Origin: Cryptomeria japonica
Lineage: Eukaryota > Streptophyta > Pinopsida > Cupressales > Cupressaceae
Assembly (NCBI RefSeq): GCF_030272615.1
Contig: NC_081406.1
Location: 190,181,391 to 190,245,390 of the forward strand
Direction: 5' to 3'
DNA length: 64,000 bases
Made by a program: the position numbers and the translations under genes. Shown here piece after piece: positions 23,847-34,348 of the stretch. Under the pieces are notes generated by a model. It had not been told where the DNA came from and made no database searches. It saw only the letters and a program-made list of their open reading frames with translations. Numbering within the stretch: position 1 is the stretch's first letter; every line of letters starts with the position of its first letter.

Positions 23847-25205
23847 TGTAATGTCCCCTCTTTCCTAGTTGATCACTCAGATATAGAGATTCGTCGGTTA
23901 TCCATCTCCGCAAGTGAATTCAATGATTAGGAGATGACAATACTGGCATGTGGGGTCCTATACTTGACACTTGGGCCCTAGGAAATGTTATTGTTTGAGA
24001 TTATAATGTTATTTTATTATAAAGCCACTTTTTTCTAAAAATAGAAAAAAGTTAATTAAAATGACTTTATGGGGTCAAGTTATAAAGTAATAATAAAACA
24101 TAAAAGCACCCCATGGCACACCCCCTAAGCATAAGAGGTTTTCAAAAAGTGGCCAATCTCAATGAATAATAAAAGCATCAAGTTGGGCAAACGTGCTAGG
24201 GGAATAATTATTAAATAAATTGTATTTTAAATAAGACATGAAAACCCTAAAAGGTACGTTTAAGGCTAAGAGGCTATAAAGCAACAAGAGAAGCATTCAT
24301 TTGGGCATCTATGAATTCAATTTTACATCTTAGATTGAATTGAGCTCTGAAGAAGATTTTCAGCAACATTGAGTCTTTTGGGAATGAAAACTCCTTGAAG
24401 GCAAGTGTATTGAACGAAACCCCAATCCATAGGAGAGAGGGATTCGCTTAGAATTCCTATTGATGCTTCAAAGAACACTTAATTCAATGAATTGCAGATC
24501 TGAATGCAGACTTGGGAGGGTTTGTGATCTTCATAAGGCAGCCATTGCACTTCCTAAGCCAACCTTACAACCATCATAGGCAGCTGTACCACTTGCAAGA
24601 CCCTGGATTGCCAATCTTGTTTGATTCAGCCTATTGAGGGCATAAATCTCATGCCAATCTTATCAGCAGCACTTCACAACAATATTTTGATATTTTCAGC
24701 AGGCTATAGGAATAAACTTCTCAGTCAGACGGTTATTTTTCCAATAAATTGAATAATCGAGTCTGGGAGCTAGGCGTTAGAGTGAATAGTTTTCCTGTAT
24801 TTGTTTTTGGTAATTGTTGTAGTAGTGAATAAAACCATTTGGAGCAATCTTTGCGAGTTGGGAGTCCATAGTTCGTGCTCTACTGATATTCTTCAATAAA
24901 AACACCCTTCCTAGCTAAACGTTGGACACCTGCTATGCTAATTGTGGTTTTGGTAAAATAAATTTCTTGAATCTGAAAATTATTCTACTGCTGTTCTTAA
25001 ATCAGAATTCTGAAATTAATTATCAGTCACTTTATTTCTACATTTTGAATTCCAAAATTGTGATTCATTGATTCTATTTATAATACAATAAAATACATTG
25101 GCATCAAAACCCCGAGCACAAAACTCAGAAAACAACATTAAAACCTTCAATTCAGCAACATACAAATCAGAAAAACTTCATTACACATTGGCTGGGGATC
25201 TTTCA
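23847..25205 (+). repeat. 3' LTR of gypsy-2
   Basis: 1359 bp, TGTAATGTCCCC...GGGGATCTTTCA. Uninterrupted counterpart of the 5' LTR; it preserves the empty site of the nested insertion near 24186. Confidence 0.92.
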
Positions 25206-25690
25206 TTAGCCGTGTCCAATGATTTGCTCGATGAAACTCCAACCATTATGAGATTGATGAATGATATTCCATATGGCTTTGCATAATCTTTCATTAATGT
25301 ATCCTTAGATTATATAGTAATTTTCAGCAAGACGTACCAAGAACACCTAAACATGTCAAACCAGTTCTATAACCATTACACCAGCATAAACTTTTTATGC
25401 CAACTTAGAGAAGCATTGCTTAGCCATGATATAGATTAAGTATCTGGGCTACATTGTCTATTAATATCGTATTCATGTCAACCTACCAAAGATTTGAGTG
25501 GTTCAATGCCTAGGACCCTCACAGAGCTTTGTCAGACTGTCCAGTTGTATTGTTGTCAGTTCTTTGTCAAAGATAACAAAGAGAACAAGTAGAGTGTTCC
25601 AATCAACAGGTCAAATCAATTTCCTAACAGTCTGATTTGACTGCTCTCCAAAAACCTTCTGATAGAGTCACTAGAGCTTTCCTAATTTGT
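25206..25690 (+). pseudogene. Gypsy RT fragment (gypsy-4), right half
   Basis: Continuation of the RT relic at 15075-15339. Conceptual matches run WLAVSNDLLDETPTIMRLMND (the FEWLVMPFGL...APATFMRLMNDV box), LDYIVIFSKTYQEHLN (the YLDDILVFSKT box, whose second Asp is unreadable), then KYLGYIV-like and TLTELCQ-like thumb boxes, and FVKDNKENK in the connection region. At least four stops or frame changes. The exact junction with 15339 across the gypsy-2 duplication supports one original gene. Confidence 0.65.
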
Positions 25691-26202
25691 GAACTTATTG
25701 GGGAAAAAAATCCTATGAACGTGCTTATGAGATACAAGAATTACACTCAACGTTTTTTCTCTTCTACCGTTATTTATTCACCTCCTAAACTAATATGTTA
25801 AATGAAATGAAATCACTTTCATGGACAAACCGGTTCTTTGAGAAATTTAAATTGTTTAATTAGTATGAAACTCAAATTGCATTCCATTTCTAAAATCAAG
25901 GAATAAGCTTGATAGACTGAACCTGCTCTGCTTATAAGCTCAAGCTTGCATTTATCATTATAACCATTGCAAATATTTACAAGTATAATAAATTTGCATT
26001 CCAAATTTCTGGAAATGAGGATCCCAATAAGTGTGGGAGCCCAAGCTTATATTATGTTACATCGATTTGCTTGACCAACTTCCATCTTTTGCTGTAAGTA
26101 TTTAAGGACAAAGGATCCACATAAGATGGAATCACAACCAATGCAGAGAAGCTGCAGTGTGACTGGTCTCATGCATCCTTAAGCTGAATAGAATGAAAAC
26201 AT
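25691..26202 (-). other. 3' flank and probable 3' UTR of the SNM1-like gene
   Basis: Downstream of the SNM1-like stop codon on the minus strand. No coding similarity or repeats seen. An AATAAA-like sequence on the minus strand (near 25775, within TTATTTATT on the plus strand) could serve as a poly(A) signal; this is a guess. Confidence 0.4.
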
Positions 26203-26356
26203 TCAGGAATCATCATTGAGGAGAGTCGCCACCATTTTATCAGCAGCCTGAGGACTATTATTATTGACACTGGGTATGATGTTATCTGGTGCAACAAACT
26301 TGACAAACTCTCTCAACTCTGTGAAGCTGCAGTGTTCGCTGTAGGGGACCTCATAA
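26203..26356 (-). CDS. SNM1: SNM1-like terminal exon F
   Basis: Acceptor TATAG. The first base completes the split Arg codon. Encodes YEVPYSEHCSFTELREFV, IIPSVNNNSPQAAD and ends LLNDDS with TGA at 26205-26203. Confidence 0.92.
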
Positions 26357-27865
26357 CTATACAACAAAAAAAACAGATGATAAGCAATCTCTAATTAGCA
26401 CTTTTATGCCAAAAATATGTTTTTCTAAGACTATTTTATTGTACCGGATGATAGTTCCCTGCTGCCATCTTTTTCCTGGAGACTTCTTCTTTCCTTTCCC
26501 AAAACTCCATCCTGTTGGAGAGAATGAAACTACAGAATTGTAACGCCCCTGCAATAAAATGAGTTGGAATTAAACCTATTTTCAGCTAGATGATAGAGGG
26601 TGCAAAAGTACAGCAGTATGAATTACTCTGTTTCTGGGATTTTAAACTACAATCCTTGGCTGGTGAATTGATTCTCACTGAACAGTCCAGAAATCTACTT
26701 GGTCCATTTTAGGGCACAAAATGGAGAAAAACTTTGAATAATGTGAAAGAAAAAAGTAGTATATTATCGTGGTAAATCATTATAGATTTTTTAAATAAGA
26801 AATATTATAATTATTTATTAATGTTCGAAAATAATGGCCCAACTTTTCCCTGATTGTCCATTGAAAAACAAAAAATATTACTTGATAATGCTTTGAGATG
26901 AAATTCATCCTCTTGAAGTTGGCTATGGACCACAGGGGCACAACATGAATATGGCTTTCTTGTTCATTTGATGTTAACCACTGCATATCTTCTGCAGGTA
27001 GTCCCAAGCAGCCAAGCAACCGAAGCTTGGCTGCCCCAACATAAACTTTCTTCCGAAGGACCCTTGCAACTTCCAAGAATATTCTCTCCTTTCCTGCCAT
27101 TCAAACAATTATAAGTGGGCAAGAAATTAAAATAGCAAAGAAATGTTCAAAAGTGAAAGAATTAAATAATACCAATGGTATAAGTGCCAATCAAAAAGAG
27201 AGTTTTTGTGTTGAAGGCTTCTGCTTGGATAGCATCTAGCACAAACTGAATAATTGTCTCTTGCTTTGGAAAGTCATACTGCATGAAAGCACAAAAACTG
27301 TTAAGAGGCCTCATCTTTGCAAAGTCTTGATTCAATTAGTAAGAGATATTTCTCCTACAAAACAAGAATCTTTCCAATCAATTATATACCTGAGGATCAC
27401 AATATGTTGTATCAAGAATAAGTGTATGAACATTACAGGATTGAAGAATTGGATTCATAACCATTTCTTGACAAAACCGAAAGTCCCCTGTGTGAAGAAC
27501 AGGCTGCAAGATTTTGATACTGTCAAAAACAGAAATCTGACATGACTTTGTTTGGCTTGTAAGAAAAATGATTACTATGCCAAAGATAATACGAAAATAA
27601 TTCCAATCACATCACTGAATATAATAAGAAATATAGACAGCCCTCACCTTACCATTGGGTGGTTCAAAGAGAATGATAACTGAGCCAGGGCAGTGATTGG
27701 CATCAACAAAAGTCACATACACTCCATCAATGTTGATTCTCTCATTTAAAGGTATCACATGCAATTTATCCCATGGAACTCCAACTCTCAAGTTGACAAG
27801 ACGTGCTGTTATTAATGAGCAGTACACTTTGCCATAACGGAAGGACCTGGTAAGCCCTTGATAGT
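26203..27865 (-). CDS. SNM1: SNM1/DCLRE1-like DNA cross-link repair nuclease, C-terminal six exons
   Basis: Partial host gene for a metallo-beta-lactamase/beta-CASP nuclease. The SNM1 family acts as a 5' exonuclease in nuclear DNA interstrand cross-link repair. Exons, 5' to 3': 27865-27648, 27503-27390, 27278-27173, 27093-26882, 26548-26445, 26356-26203. All five introns have GT...AG borders, phases agree across every junction, and about 300 codons read without a stop to TGA at 26205-26203. Visible motifs: VDANHCPGS (metallo-beta-lactamase His), LHTGDFR (Asp), LDTTYCDP (beta-CASP Asp), GKERIFLEVARVLRKK, FSPTGWSFGKGKKKSPG, YSEHCSF (beta-CASP His) and IIPSVNN. The first exon opens inside the last His codon of HxHxDH; the exon with the rest of that motif is absent, and retroelement debris starts about 250 bp upstream. 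The piece may belong to a gene with a giant intron, or be a 5'-truncated pseudogene that has not yet decayed. Confidence 0.93.
26445..26548 (-). CDS. SNM1: SNM1-like exon E
   Basis: Acceptor TTGCAG, donor CG|GTACAA, ends in phase 2 within an Arg codon. Encodes GRYNSVVSFSPTGWSFGKGK and RWQQGTII. Confidence 0.9.
26882..27093 (-). CDS. SNM1: SNM1-like exon D
   Basis: Acceptor TGGCAG, donor CAA|GTAATA. It completes the Gly codon split by the previous intron. Encodes GKERIFLEVARVLRKKVYV through DMQWLT and HIHVVPLW to KHYQ. Confidence 0.92.
27173..27278 (-). CDS. SNM1: SNM1-like exon C
   Basis: Acceptor ATGCAG, donor ATTG|GTATTA, starts phase 0 and ends phase 1. Encodes YDFPKQETIIQFVLDAIQAE and on to LFLIGTYTI. 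Confidence 0.9.
27390..27503 (-). CDS. SNM1: SNM1-like exon B (TGDFR, LDTTYC)
   Basis: Acceptor TTGCAG, donor CAG|GTATAT, phase 0 on both sides, 38 codons. Carries HTGDFR and the beta-CASP Asp in LDTTYCDPQ. Confidence 0.9.
27648..27865 (-). CDS. SNM1: SNM1-like exon A (His motif 3)
   Basis: Preceded by acceptor TGCAG? read as ATTTGCAG-type signal split by the window text, and followed by donor AAG|GTGAGG. It starts with two bases completing a His codon (phase 2 intron before it). Encodes YQGLTRSFRYGKVYC... to FEPPNGK, including NHCPGS. Confidence 0.9.
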
Positions 27866-28119
27866 CTGCAAATGCATGCCAAGCATTTAGAACATATGGG
27901 ACCTTGAAACATAGTTTTATTGTATCAATGCAAGCAGAGAATATTTATGCCCATGTTTTTGAGCATACCTTGACAATTTGGACCAAACTAACTTGATCAA
28001 ATTAAAATTAAAGATGGAACTTACCTAATGCTAGAGAAAGAAAATTAAATTTTACTGCTACATATAATGGCAAAACACTCTGTCCTTTCTAATGTAATTT
28101 TACTGATACGACATTATCC
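27866..28119 (-). other. Intron sequence upstream of SNM1-like exon A
   Basis: AT-rich, no coding match. The exon with the bulk of the HxHxDH motif would be expected upstream, but none is readable before gypsy-3 begins. Confidence 0.55.
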
Positions 28120-28139
28120 ATTCCCTTAACATAGTCAAA

Positions 28140-29230
28140 GTCAAAATCATAGGCTTGTTGTTAACTTACCCATTTTTGTTGTCTATCATTCAAATCTTTT
28201 TGATTGAGGAGGAATTTCAAGCTATTATGATCCATTTTCACCACAGACCAAGTCTTTCCTAAATTTGGTCAATGCGTGCATGATAACTAACATCTCCTTA
28301 TCATAAATAGAGAATCTCTTCTCTTTCTCTTTGAGCTTCCTACTCTTCAATGCTATTGGATGGTTATTTTGCATCAAAAATACTCCAATTCCCTCTCTTG
28401 AAGCATCATACTCCAGAACAAAAGGAAGTGAAAAATTAAGAATAGCCAAAACAAGACATGAACACATTACCTCCTTGAGCTTGTCAAAAGCTCACTGAGT
28501 TGTAGTGCCCCAAGTGAAAGCCCCTTTCTTCATCAAATCTGCCAATGGGGCTCCAAGCTGTGAAAACTCCTCCAAAAACCTCTTATTATAGCTGCAAAGT
28601 CCCACAAATCCCCACAAATGTGGCAACTTCCTTGGTCTAGGCCAATCCTATATTGCCTTAATCTTTTCCTCATCCATGCTAACCCCTTGGGCACTAATCT
28701 TATGTCCCAAATATAATATATTAGTCATACAAAACTCGCATTTGGATGCATTGGTGTAGAATGATGTTGCTCAAGTATGCCAACTACTTCATCTGTGTGT
28801 GTCAAATGATCCTCCCATGCCTTATTGAAAATTCCATCAAAGAAAATTTCCTCAACTACAAGATAAATACCCGATTAATGCATGACTAAAAGGTGGCACG
28901 TGCATTGGTCAACCCAAATGGCATGACCAAGAACTAATAGTGCCCATAGTGACATCCGAATGTTATTTTGTGCACATCCTCGAACCCTTATTTGGTGATA
29001 TCACGATTGTAAGTCAATCTTGGAGAAGTCCAATACACCATGAAACTCATCTATCAACTCATCAATCCTAAGTATGGGGTAGCGATTCTTGATTGTCTTT
29101 TTGTTGAGGGCTCTATAGTCAATGCACATCCTCATTGTCCCATCCTTTTTCTTCACCATCAATACGAACGAAGTAAATGGGTTGGAAGTAGGTCGTAAGT
29201 GCCCCATGTTCAATAGCTCCTTAATTGCCT
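28140..29230 (-). pseudogene. gypsy-3 RT and RNase H
   Basis: At 29213-29001: [20 protein letters not shown], then [20 protein letters not shown] and [13 protein letters not shown], the first RT boxes. The middle RT (28990-28480) is present but broken by stops. At 28467-28225 is the RNase H start, VLEYDASREGIGVFLMQN, with YDKEMLVIMHAL; the first acidic residue and the Glu are kept. A few more codons match the QQKWV...DFDYVKG end near 28140. Confidence 0.8.
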
Positions 29231-29256
29231 TCTTAATCTTTGTTGTAGCTCCTTAG

Positions 29257-29450
29257 ATGTCAATAAGGAGTAGTGATGACGAGTTTTGCCCCTTCCTCAA
29301 GCTCAATCACATTTTGAAAGATATCACTTCTTTCTTTCGTATTAGGGGAGTCCTACAAGGACAAAGGGTAACAATTTTGATCGATAGTGGAGCCACCCTT
29401 AATTTCATTGATGAGGAACTAGTGGCTAACCTTCTCCCTAACCTTCTCTT
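29257..29450 (+). pseudogene. gypsy-3 protease segment, inverted relative to its neighbours
   Basis: Plus-strand reading RIRGVLQGQRVTILIDSGAT, then LNFIDEELVAN. This is the gypsy protease with its DSG active site. Gag to its right and RT to its left are both on the minus strand, so this ~200-bp block has been turned around in place. Confidence 0.75.
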
Positions 29451-29459
29451 CGTGCTCAA

Positions 29460-29921
29460 CCTCATCTACAATAGCCTTGAGCTTGACTTTTCCCACCGTT
29501 GAATCCTCATCATAAACTACCTCTATATAGTGGATTTTTCCTTTTCCCAAACACTTGTAACCTAGTATCTAAGGCTCTCTACAAGTGAAACTTTTTTTTT
29601 TCATTTGTAGCCCATTTCTAGATTAGTCCACCCTATTAGGCTTTGGAGGCAAGATCTGAGGTTGGGGAACATTCATATGAAATGGCTTCCTCTACTACCC
29701 TGCTAGTTCACTCTTGGAAAAAAACTTTTTCTTCATCGCGGAGTCCTCTAAACATAAGGACCTTTGGATGGCATTATCCAACATCATTGGCTCAAATGCT
29801 CTCACCAACCCATGAAATGCCTTTGATAATCTCTCAATGAATATGAACATGAGTCTCTTATCTGCAGAGTTTATTTGCTGCAATAAATCTATATATTTCT
29901 ATACCCTTATGCACTTTTGTC
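29460..29921 (-). pseudogene. gypsy-3 gag C-terminus
   Basis: Minus strand: DLLQQINSADKRLMFIFIER followed by FHGLVRAFEPMMLDNAIQ, equivalent to LRGLVKALNPRTLHEAIQ of gypsy-2. Near 29600-29500 is a knuckle-like block (SLVESLRY...CLGKGK-type, read across frames). Broken by stops and frameshifts. Confidence 0.65.
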
Positions 29922-30961
29922 TGATGGTATAATGAAAGAATAAGTATCCGGTCAGTAAATAGAAAAACTGATACAAACTTTCCCAATCTCAATTTCAATC
30001 ACACAAAGTAAACTTGTCAATGAAATACCACTGTCAAGATAAAACTCATAAGATAAACCGGTTGACTGTTACAGCAACTTAACAGTAAACAACATCAAAC
30101 TTATAAACATCCAAATGCTTTATCATATGTCAACAGACATCATTTCTCAATACTTCCGGTTATCATGACTTATCAGAATAGTTAGGTAGTTAATCAAATC
30201 AACCATAAGATCATAACCACAAAAACATTCACCACATGACACAAGTATTTTTGACGTGGAAACCCAAATAGGTAAAAACCACGGTGAGATGAGACTCACA
30301 AGATAACTCTCTGAACTCTTCTGAAGTTCGCCCTGTTAGGAGTCAAGCCTGTTAAAGCTTTACAAAAATCTTGTTAAGAACTGATCCTGTTAGGAATCAC
30401 TTGGTTAAGGGATTGACTACAAATGCCTTGTTTGAAGCAATTACCCTGTTAGGAGTAACCTCAGTAGAGGATTTGAAAATCCAAGCTAATGGATCACCTT
30501 GTTAGAGAATTTGAAAAGTAACAAAGCTTGTTAGAGCTTACCCAGTTAGGGGATTTCAATTCTGCTGTAATTGTTAGAAAACAACAGGGGTTTGCTTGAT
30601 CTGTCTGAATAGCACTACACTTGCTTGATCAGATCCTTTTTAAGCTCCTATCTGCCTTTACTCAAACTGCAGGCACATCATCCGGTTCGGCAACCACACA
30701 CTCAACTGATCTTTGCCAACAACTTCAACAAGACGACTTCATCGACCTTATAAACAAATCAATTAGGTAGGTAACACAACAAAAAAGTTCATAGAGATTA
30801 CAAACAAGTCAGTTCAAGTATGACCGTTGGATTACATAGCAATCTCTGCACATTAATCAAGAAAGCCTTGACCGCTCTTTGATCACCTCTTTGATCTTTG
30901 TAACTCATCACACGTTTTGCATTAGATGCAATACACTTTGCTCATTCCCTAGAAAGGATCA
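29922..30961 (-). repeat. Copia-type LTR-like block, no target duplication
   Basis: Both ends fit an LTR (TGATGG...GGATCA, TGAT/ATCA inverted). Its centre (ACGTGGAAACCC...AAAAACCACGGTGAGA, near 30255-30290) is the reverse complement of the block seen in the copia LTRs at 7.5 kb, so it reads on the minus strand. It also contains repeated CCTGTTAGGAGT-like words (30330-30560). Flanks differ (TTGTC versus AGAGC), and it separates two unrelated gypsy fragments. Confidence 0.55.
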
Positions 30962-30962
30962 A

Positions 30963-31662
30963 GAGCCGGATTTGAATTGATAAGTCCCTCTGGGGAAACT
31001 TATTTGGCCTCCCATAGATTGCAGTTTCCATGTACGAACAATGTTGCTAAGTATGAATCCTTAGTTCATGGATTGCTGTTAGCCATTCAAAAGAAAGTGA
31101 AGATTTTACATGTGTTTGGAGATTCAGAGATTGTAGTAAGACAAGTGCGGAAGCAGTATGTCTGCCACGACAAAAGATTGACAAAGTACCGCAACAGGAT
31201 ATGGGATCTCATCGAGAACTTTGATGCTTTCAATATCAAGTCAATATACAAATCACAGAATCAAGTGGCAAATGCGCTTGCACAGGCTGCTAGTTCCTTG
31301 GCACCCATCGCCATGGAAGGATTGAAGAAGTTTACAGTGGAACTCGCATCAGTTCCATCCGTACCAGATAATGTCACCAATTTCCAAGTTTTTGAAGATG
31401 ATAAGCATATATTGGATTTTCTGACAAATACAGATATTTTCCTGAGTCAGGTTATTAATGAAGAGGAAGCCGAAGAAACAGAATATGATTCAAATGGTAT
31501 CCTAGATTTGAAGACAAACTTCATTCCTAAGGGAATGATAGAGCTAGAAAGAATATTTGATAGAGATAAAATGAAGATTGAAAGATTGCATGACTCAAGT
31601 GGAAGTGCTTGTGAAACGATGAATTTGGGAAATGACCATGAAGTAAGAATGTATTCATAGGG
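30963..31662 (+). pseudogene. Additional (archaeal-type) RNase H domain, N-terminus missing
   Basis: Reads AGFELISPSGETYLASHRLQ, then PCTNNVAKYESLVHGLLLAI, VFGDSEIVVRQV and NQVANALAQAAS. These are the second to fourth active-site blocks of an RNase HI-type domain; Glu in KYES and Asp in GDSE are present, while the last Asp (usual NxxADALA) reads Asn. The first Asp is lost at the element truncation (30962). The frame continues through a linker into the pre-RT region (MRDFPDVIAWGYDDLKT near 31705), interrupted by a TAG at 31658-31660. So this domain stood before RT in the same polyprotein. An isolated host RNase H is unlikely for that reason. Confidence 0.82.
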
Positions 31663-32940
31663 AAAACATGCACACCCAGTAAAAGGGAAGGCATATTAAA
31701 GAATATGAGAGATTTTCCCGATGTGATTGCATGGGGATATGATGATTTGAAGACATGATACATCAATCATTACACATACTATTCCCTTGAAACCAGACAC
31801 TAAGCCATTTAGGCAGAGACAGAGGTCAGTGAACCCTTTGCTAGAGCCTCTTATATATCAAGAAGTGAAGAAATTGTTATCAGCAAGGATTATCTTTCCT
31901 GTGCAACACTCGACGTGGGTCGCCAATCTGGTCCCAATTAGAAAGAAGAGTGGAGAGATAAGGCTTTGTGTTGATTTCAGAAATTTGAATAAAGCATCAG
32001 AAAAGGATAACTACCCACTTCCATCATTGGATGAGGTTTTACAGATTGTGAATGGATCGCAGATGATGTCCTTTTTGGACGGATATTCAGCATACAATCA
32101 AGTGATGGTAGAATATGAAGATAGATTAAAGACAGCCTTCACTACAAAGTGGGGTACGTTTGCATACAAAAGGATGCCATTTGGCTTAATCAATGCTGGA
32201 GCCACATTCCAGAGAGCTATGGACATTGCATTTCAAGATTTAATTGGAAAATGCATCATTATTTACATGGATGACATTACAATTTTCTCAAGGAAAAGAG
32301 AAGATCATATTGAAGATTTGAGGAAAGTATTTCAAAGATGCAAAAAATACGGGATATCTCTTAATCCCAAGAAATGCATATTCGGGGTTACAAAAGGTAA
32401 ATTGTTAGGACATATTATCTCGGAGAAAGGAATCTCCATTGATCCAGAAAGAGTTGAGGCTATATCTAAGATAAACCTCCCGAACAGTAAGAAAGAATTG
32501 AAGTCCTTCTTTGGTAAAATTAATTTTGTGAGGAAACTTATCTCTGGATTTGCTGAGATAATACGACCACTGAATGAAATGTTGAAGAAAGATGCCAAGA
32601 TGGATTGGACAACAGAAGCGAAGAAAGCATTTGAAGAAATCAAGTCCACCATCGTTGAGGCTCCTATTTTGGTCAGTCCTGATTATGCAAGACCTTTTTA
32701 TGTGTATTCATTCTCCTCAGAACATACTTGTGCTGCAGTCCTTACACAAAAGAACGAAGATAAAGATGAACATCCCATAGCATTTATGAGCGCACCGTTG
32801 AAAGATGCGGAGCTGAGATATCCAAACGTAGAGAAACAAGCTTATGCTTTGGTGAAAGCGATAAAGAAATTTAGACATTACATTTTGAGGACAAAAGTTC
32901 ATGCCATTGTCCTAGATGCAGCAGTTAAGATGCTAGATTA
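31663..32940 (+). pseudogene. Tat RT and canonical RNase H
   Basis: Nearly intact. The pre-RT linker is followed by LKPDTKPFRQRQR, then RT boxes LVPIRKKSGEIRLCVDFRNL, SFLDGYSAYNQV, FGLINAGATFQRAMD and the active site IIYMDDITIFS with both Asp present, then GKLLGHIISEKGI and FFGKINFVRKLI. RNase H follows as FYVYSFSSEHTCAAVLTQK (the first acidic residue appears replaced), with the Glu in RYPNVEKQAYALV. A frameshift at about 32935 shifts the reading into the next ORF (LGERRGKWVATIQEYDIEIQ). The start at 31787 is only a frame opening, not a true start. Confidence 0.9.
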
Positions 32941-34348
32941 TGCAGAATGAATTAGGAGAAAGAAGAGGAAAGTGGGTCGCCACTATCCAGGAGTACGACA
33001 TTGAGATACAACCAATGAGACTTGTTCGAGGTCAAGCCTTAGCACAGACTCTAGCAGTTGATGGACCCGGATTAGTCCAACAAGTCTATGCAATTGAAGA
33101 TGTCACTCCAGATGAATGGTATAAAGACATTGTTTGCTATTTATTGAACCATAGATGCCCCGCGCATATGAGTCCTTCTCAGAAGAGAGCATTAAGATTG
33201 AAGTGTCAACATTTTATGTTACAAGGCTCGGTTTTATACCGAAGAAATCATGAAGGAATGTATTTGAGATGTGTTGGAAACAATGAAGCTAAACAGATTG
33301 TGGAACATTTTCACAACAGATTTGGGACAGGTCATGGTGCAAGCTTGGCTACTGCGCACCAAATTTTAAGAGCAAGCTATTACTGACCTACCTTGTTCCG
33401 AGATACTCATGAACATGTGAAGACGTGTCACACATGCCAAGTTGCTGCCATTCGAGAGAAGAATCCAGCCATGCCGCTACAACCCATGATCGAGTCCAGA
33501 CCTTTCGCTATGTGGGGTATTGACTTCATTGGTATGATCAATCCACCTTCCTCTGCGCAACACAGTACTGTACTCGGTGGTCAGAAGCTCAAGCTTTAAA
33601 GTTATGTACAACTGATGTCGTGATTAAATTTTTAGAGGAGAACATCATTGCTAGGTTTGGTTGTCCACATGCTATTGTTTGTGATAATGGTTCTTCCTTT
33701 ACATCATTAAAATTTTCAAATTGGGCTTTTGAATATGGTATAACCCTTAAGTTTTCATCGAATTATTATCCTCAGGGTAATGGGTTAGCCGAATCTACGA
33801 ATAAGAATTTGCTGAGTGTGATTAAGAAATTGTTAGAGAAAAATCCAAAGGATTGGCACACACAATTGAGATTCGCCCTTTGGGCAGATAGAACGAGAGT
33901 TAAGAATTCATTGGGGACATCCCCATATTTTCTGGTATATGGCCAAGAGCATGTCTTCCCTGTACAACTAAGAATTCCTACATTGAGATTCATACAAGAT
34001 TATATGGAGGGCGAAGACAGAGTGCAAACAAGACTGACACAATTGATGAATTTAGAAGAAAAAAGAGATAAAGCATTAGAGAATTTCACCAAACATCAGG
34101 GCGTAGTTAAGAGATGGTTTGACAGACAAGCACGAGTAAAAGCCTTTAGGATTTCTGACCTAGTGCTATATTGGGATAAAGCCCATGAAAGAAGGGAAGA
34201 TCACGACAAATTTGACAAACTATGGAAAGGCCCCTATCAGATTGTTGAGATATTGGGAGAGAATGCATTCAAGCTGAGAACCTTAACTGGTGAGGATGTT
34301 CCGTTGCCCGTCAATGGACAATTCCTCAAGCATTACTTCCAACCTTAG
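32940..34348 (+). pseudogene. Tat integrase
   Basis: Connection domain (GERRGKWVATIQEYDIEIQP), then the zinc domain with HFHNRFGTGHGA and CHTCQ. A TGA at 33384-33386 stands where Trp is expected. The core has the first Asp in WGIDFIGM, a short deletion plus frameshift at about 33560-33600, the second Asp in VCDNGSSFTS and the Glu in GNGLAESTNKNL. The C-terminal part runs to FLKHYFQP with stop TAG at 34346-34348, including YWDKAHERRE and KLWKGPYQIVEI. All three catalytic acids survive; only three lesions disable the gene. Confidence 0.9.

Larger units (their letters stand above)
15340..25205 (+). mobile_element. Ty3/gypsy chromovirus-like element (gypsy-2), full structure, coding-dead
   Basis: Complete layout: 5' LTR 15340-19064 (enlarged by a nested 2.37-kb insertion), primer site 19066-19077, gag, protease, RT, RNase H, integrase and chromodomain 19145-23830, polypurine tract 23834-23845, 3' LTR 23847-25205. 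LTRs start TGTAATGTCCCC and end CTTTCA (3') or CTTTTA (5', one transition). The flanks are TTAGT (15335-15339) and TTAGC (25206-25210), a near-perfect 5-bp duplication. It sits inside an older gypsy RT. RT before integrase and a C-terminal chromodomain place it among chromoviruses. Frequent in-frame stops make it inactive. Confidence 0.92.
28120..29921 (-). mobile_element. Rearranged Ty3/gypsy fragment (gypsy-3)
   Basis: Minus-strand gypsy remnant lying in the presumed SNM1 intron: gag (29921-29460), then a protease block in the opposite orientation (29257-29450, plus), then RT and RNase H (29230-28140). No LTRs, integrase or target duplication are visible. The coding relics resemble gypsy-1 and gypsy-2, so it is probably another chromovirus. 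Confidence 0.75.

Noticed and set aside
30977-31660. Stand-alone host RNase H gene
   Set aside because: The frame continues into the pre-RT linker and RT of the Tat element, so it is a retroelement domain.
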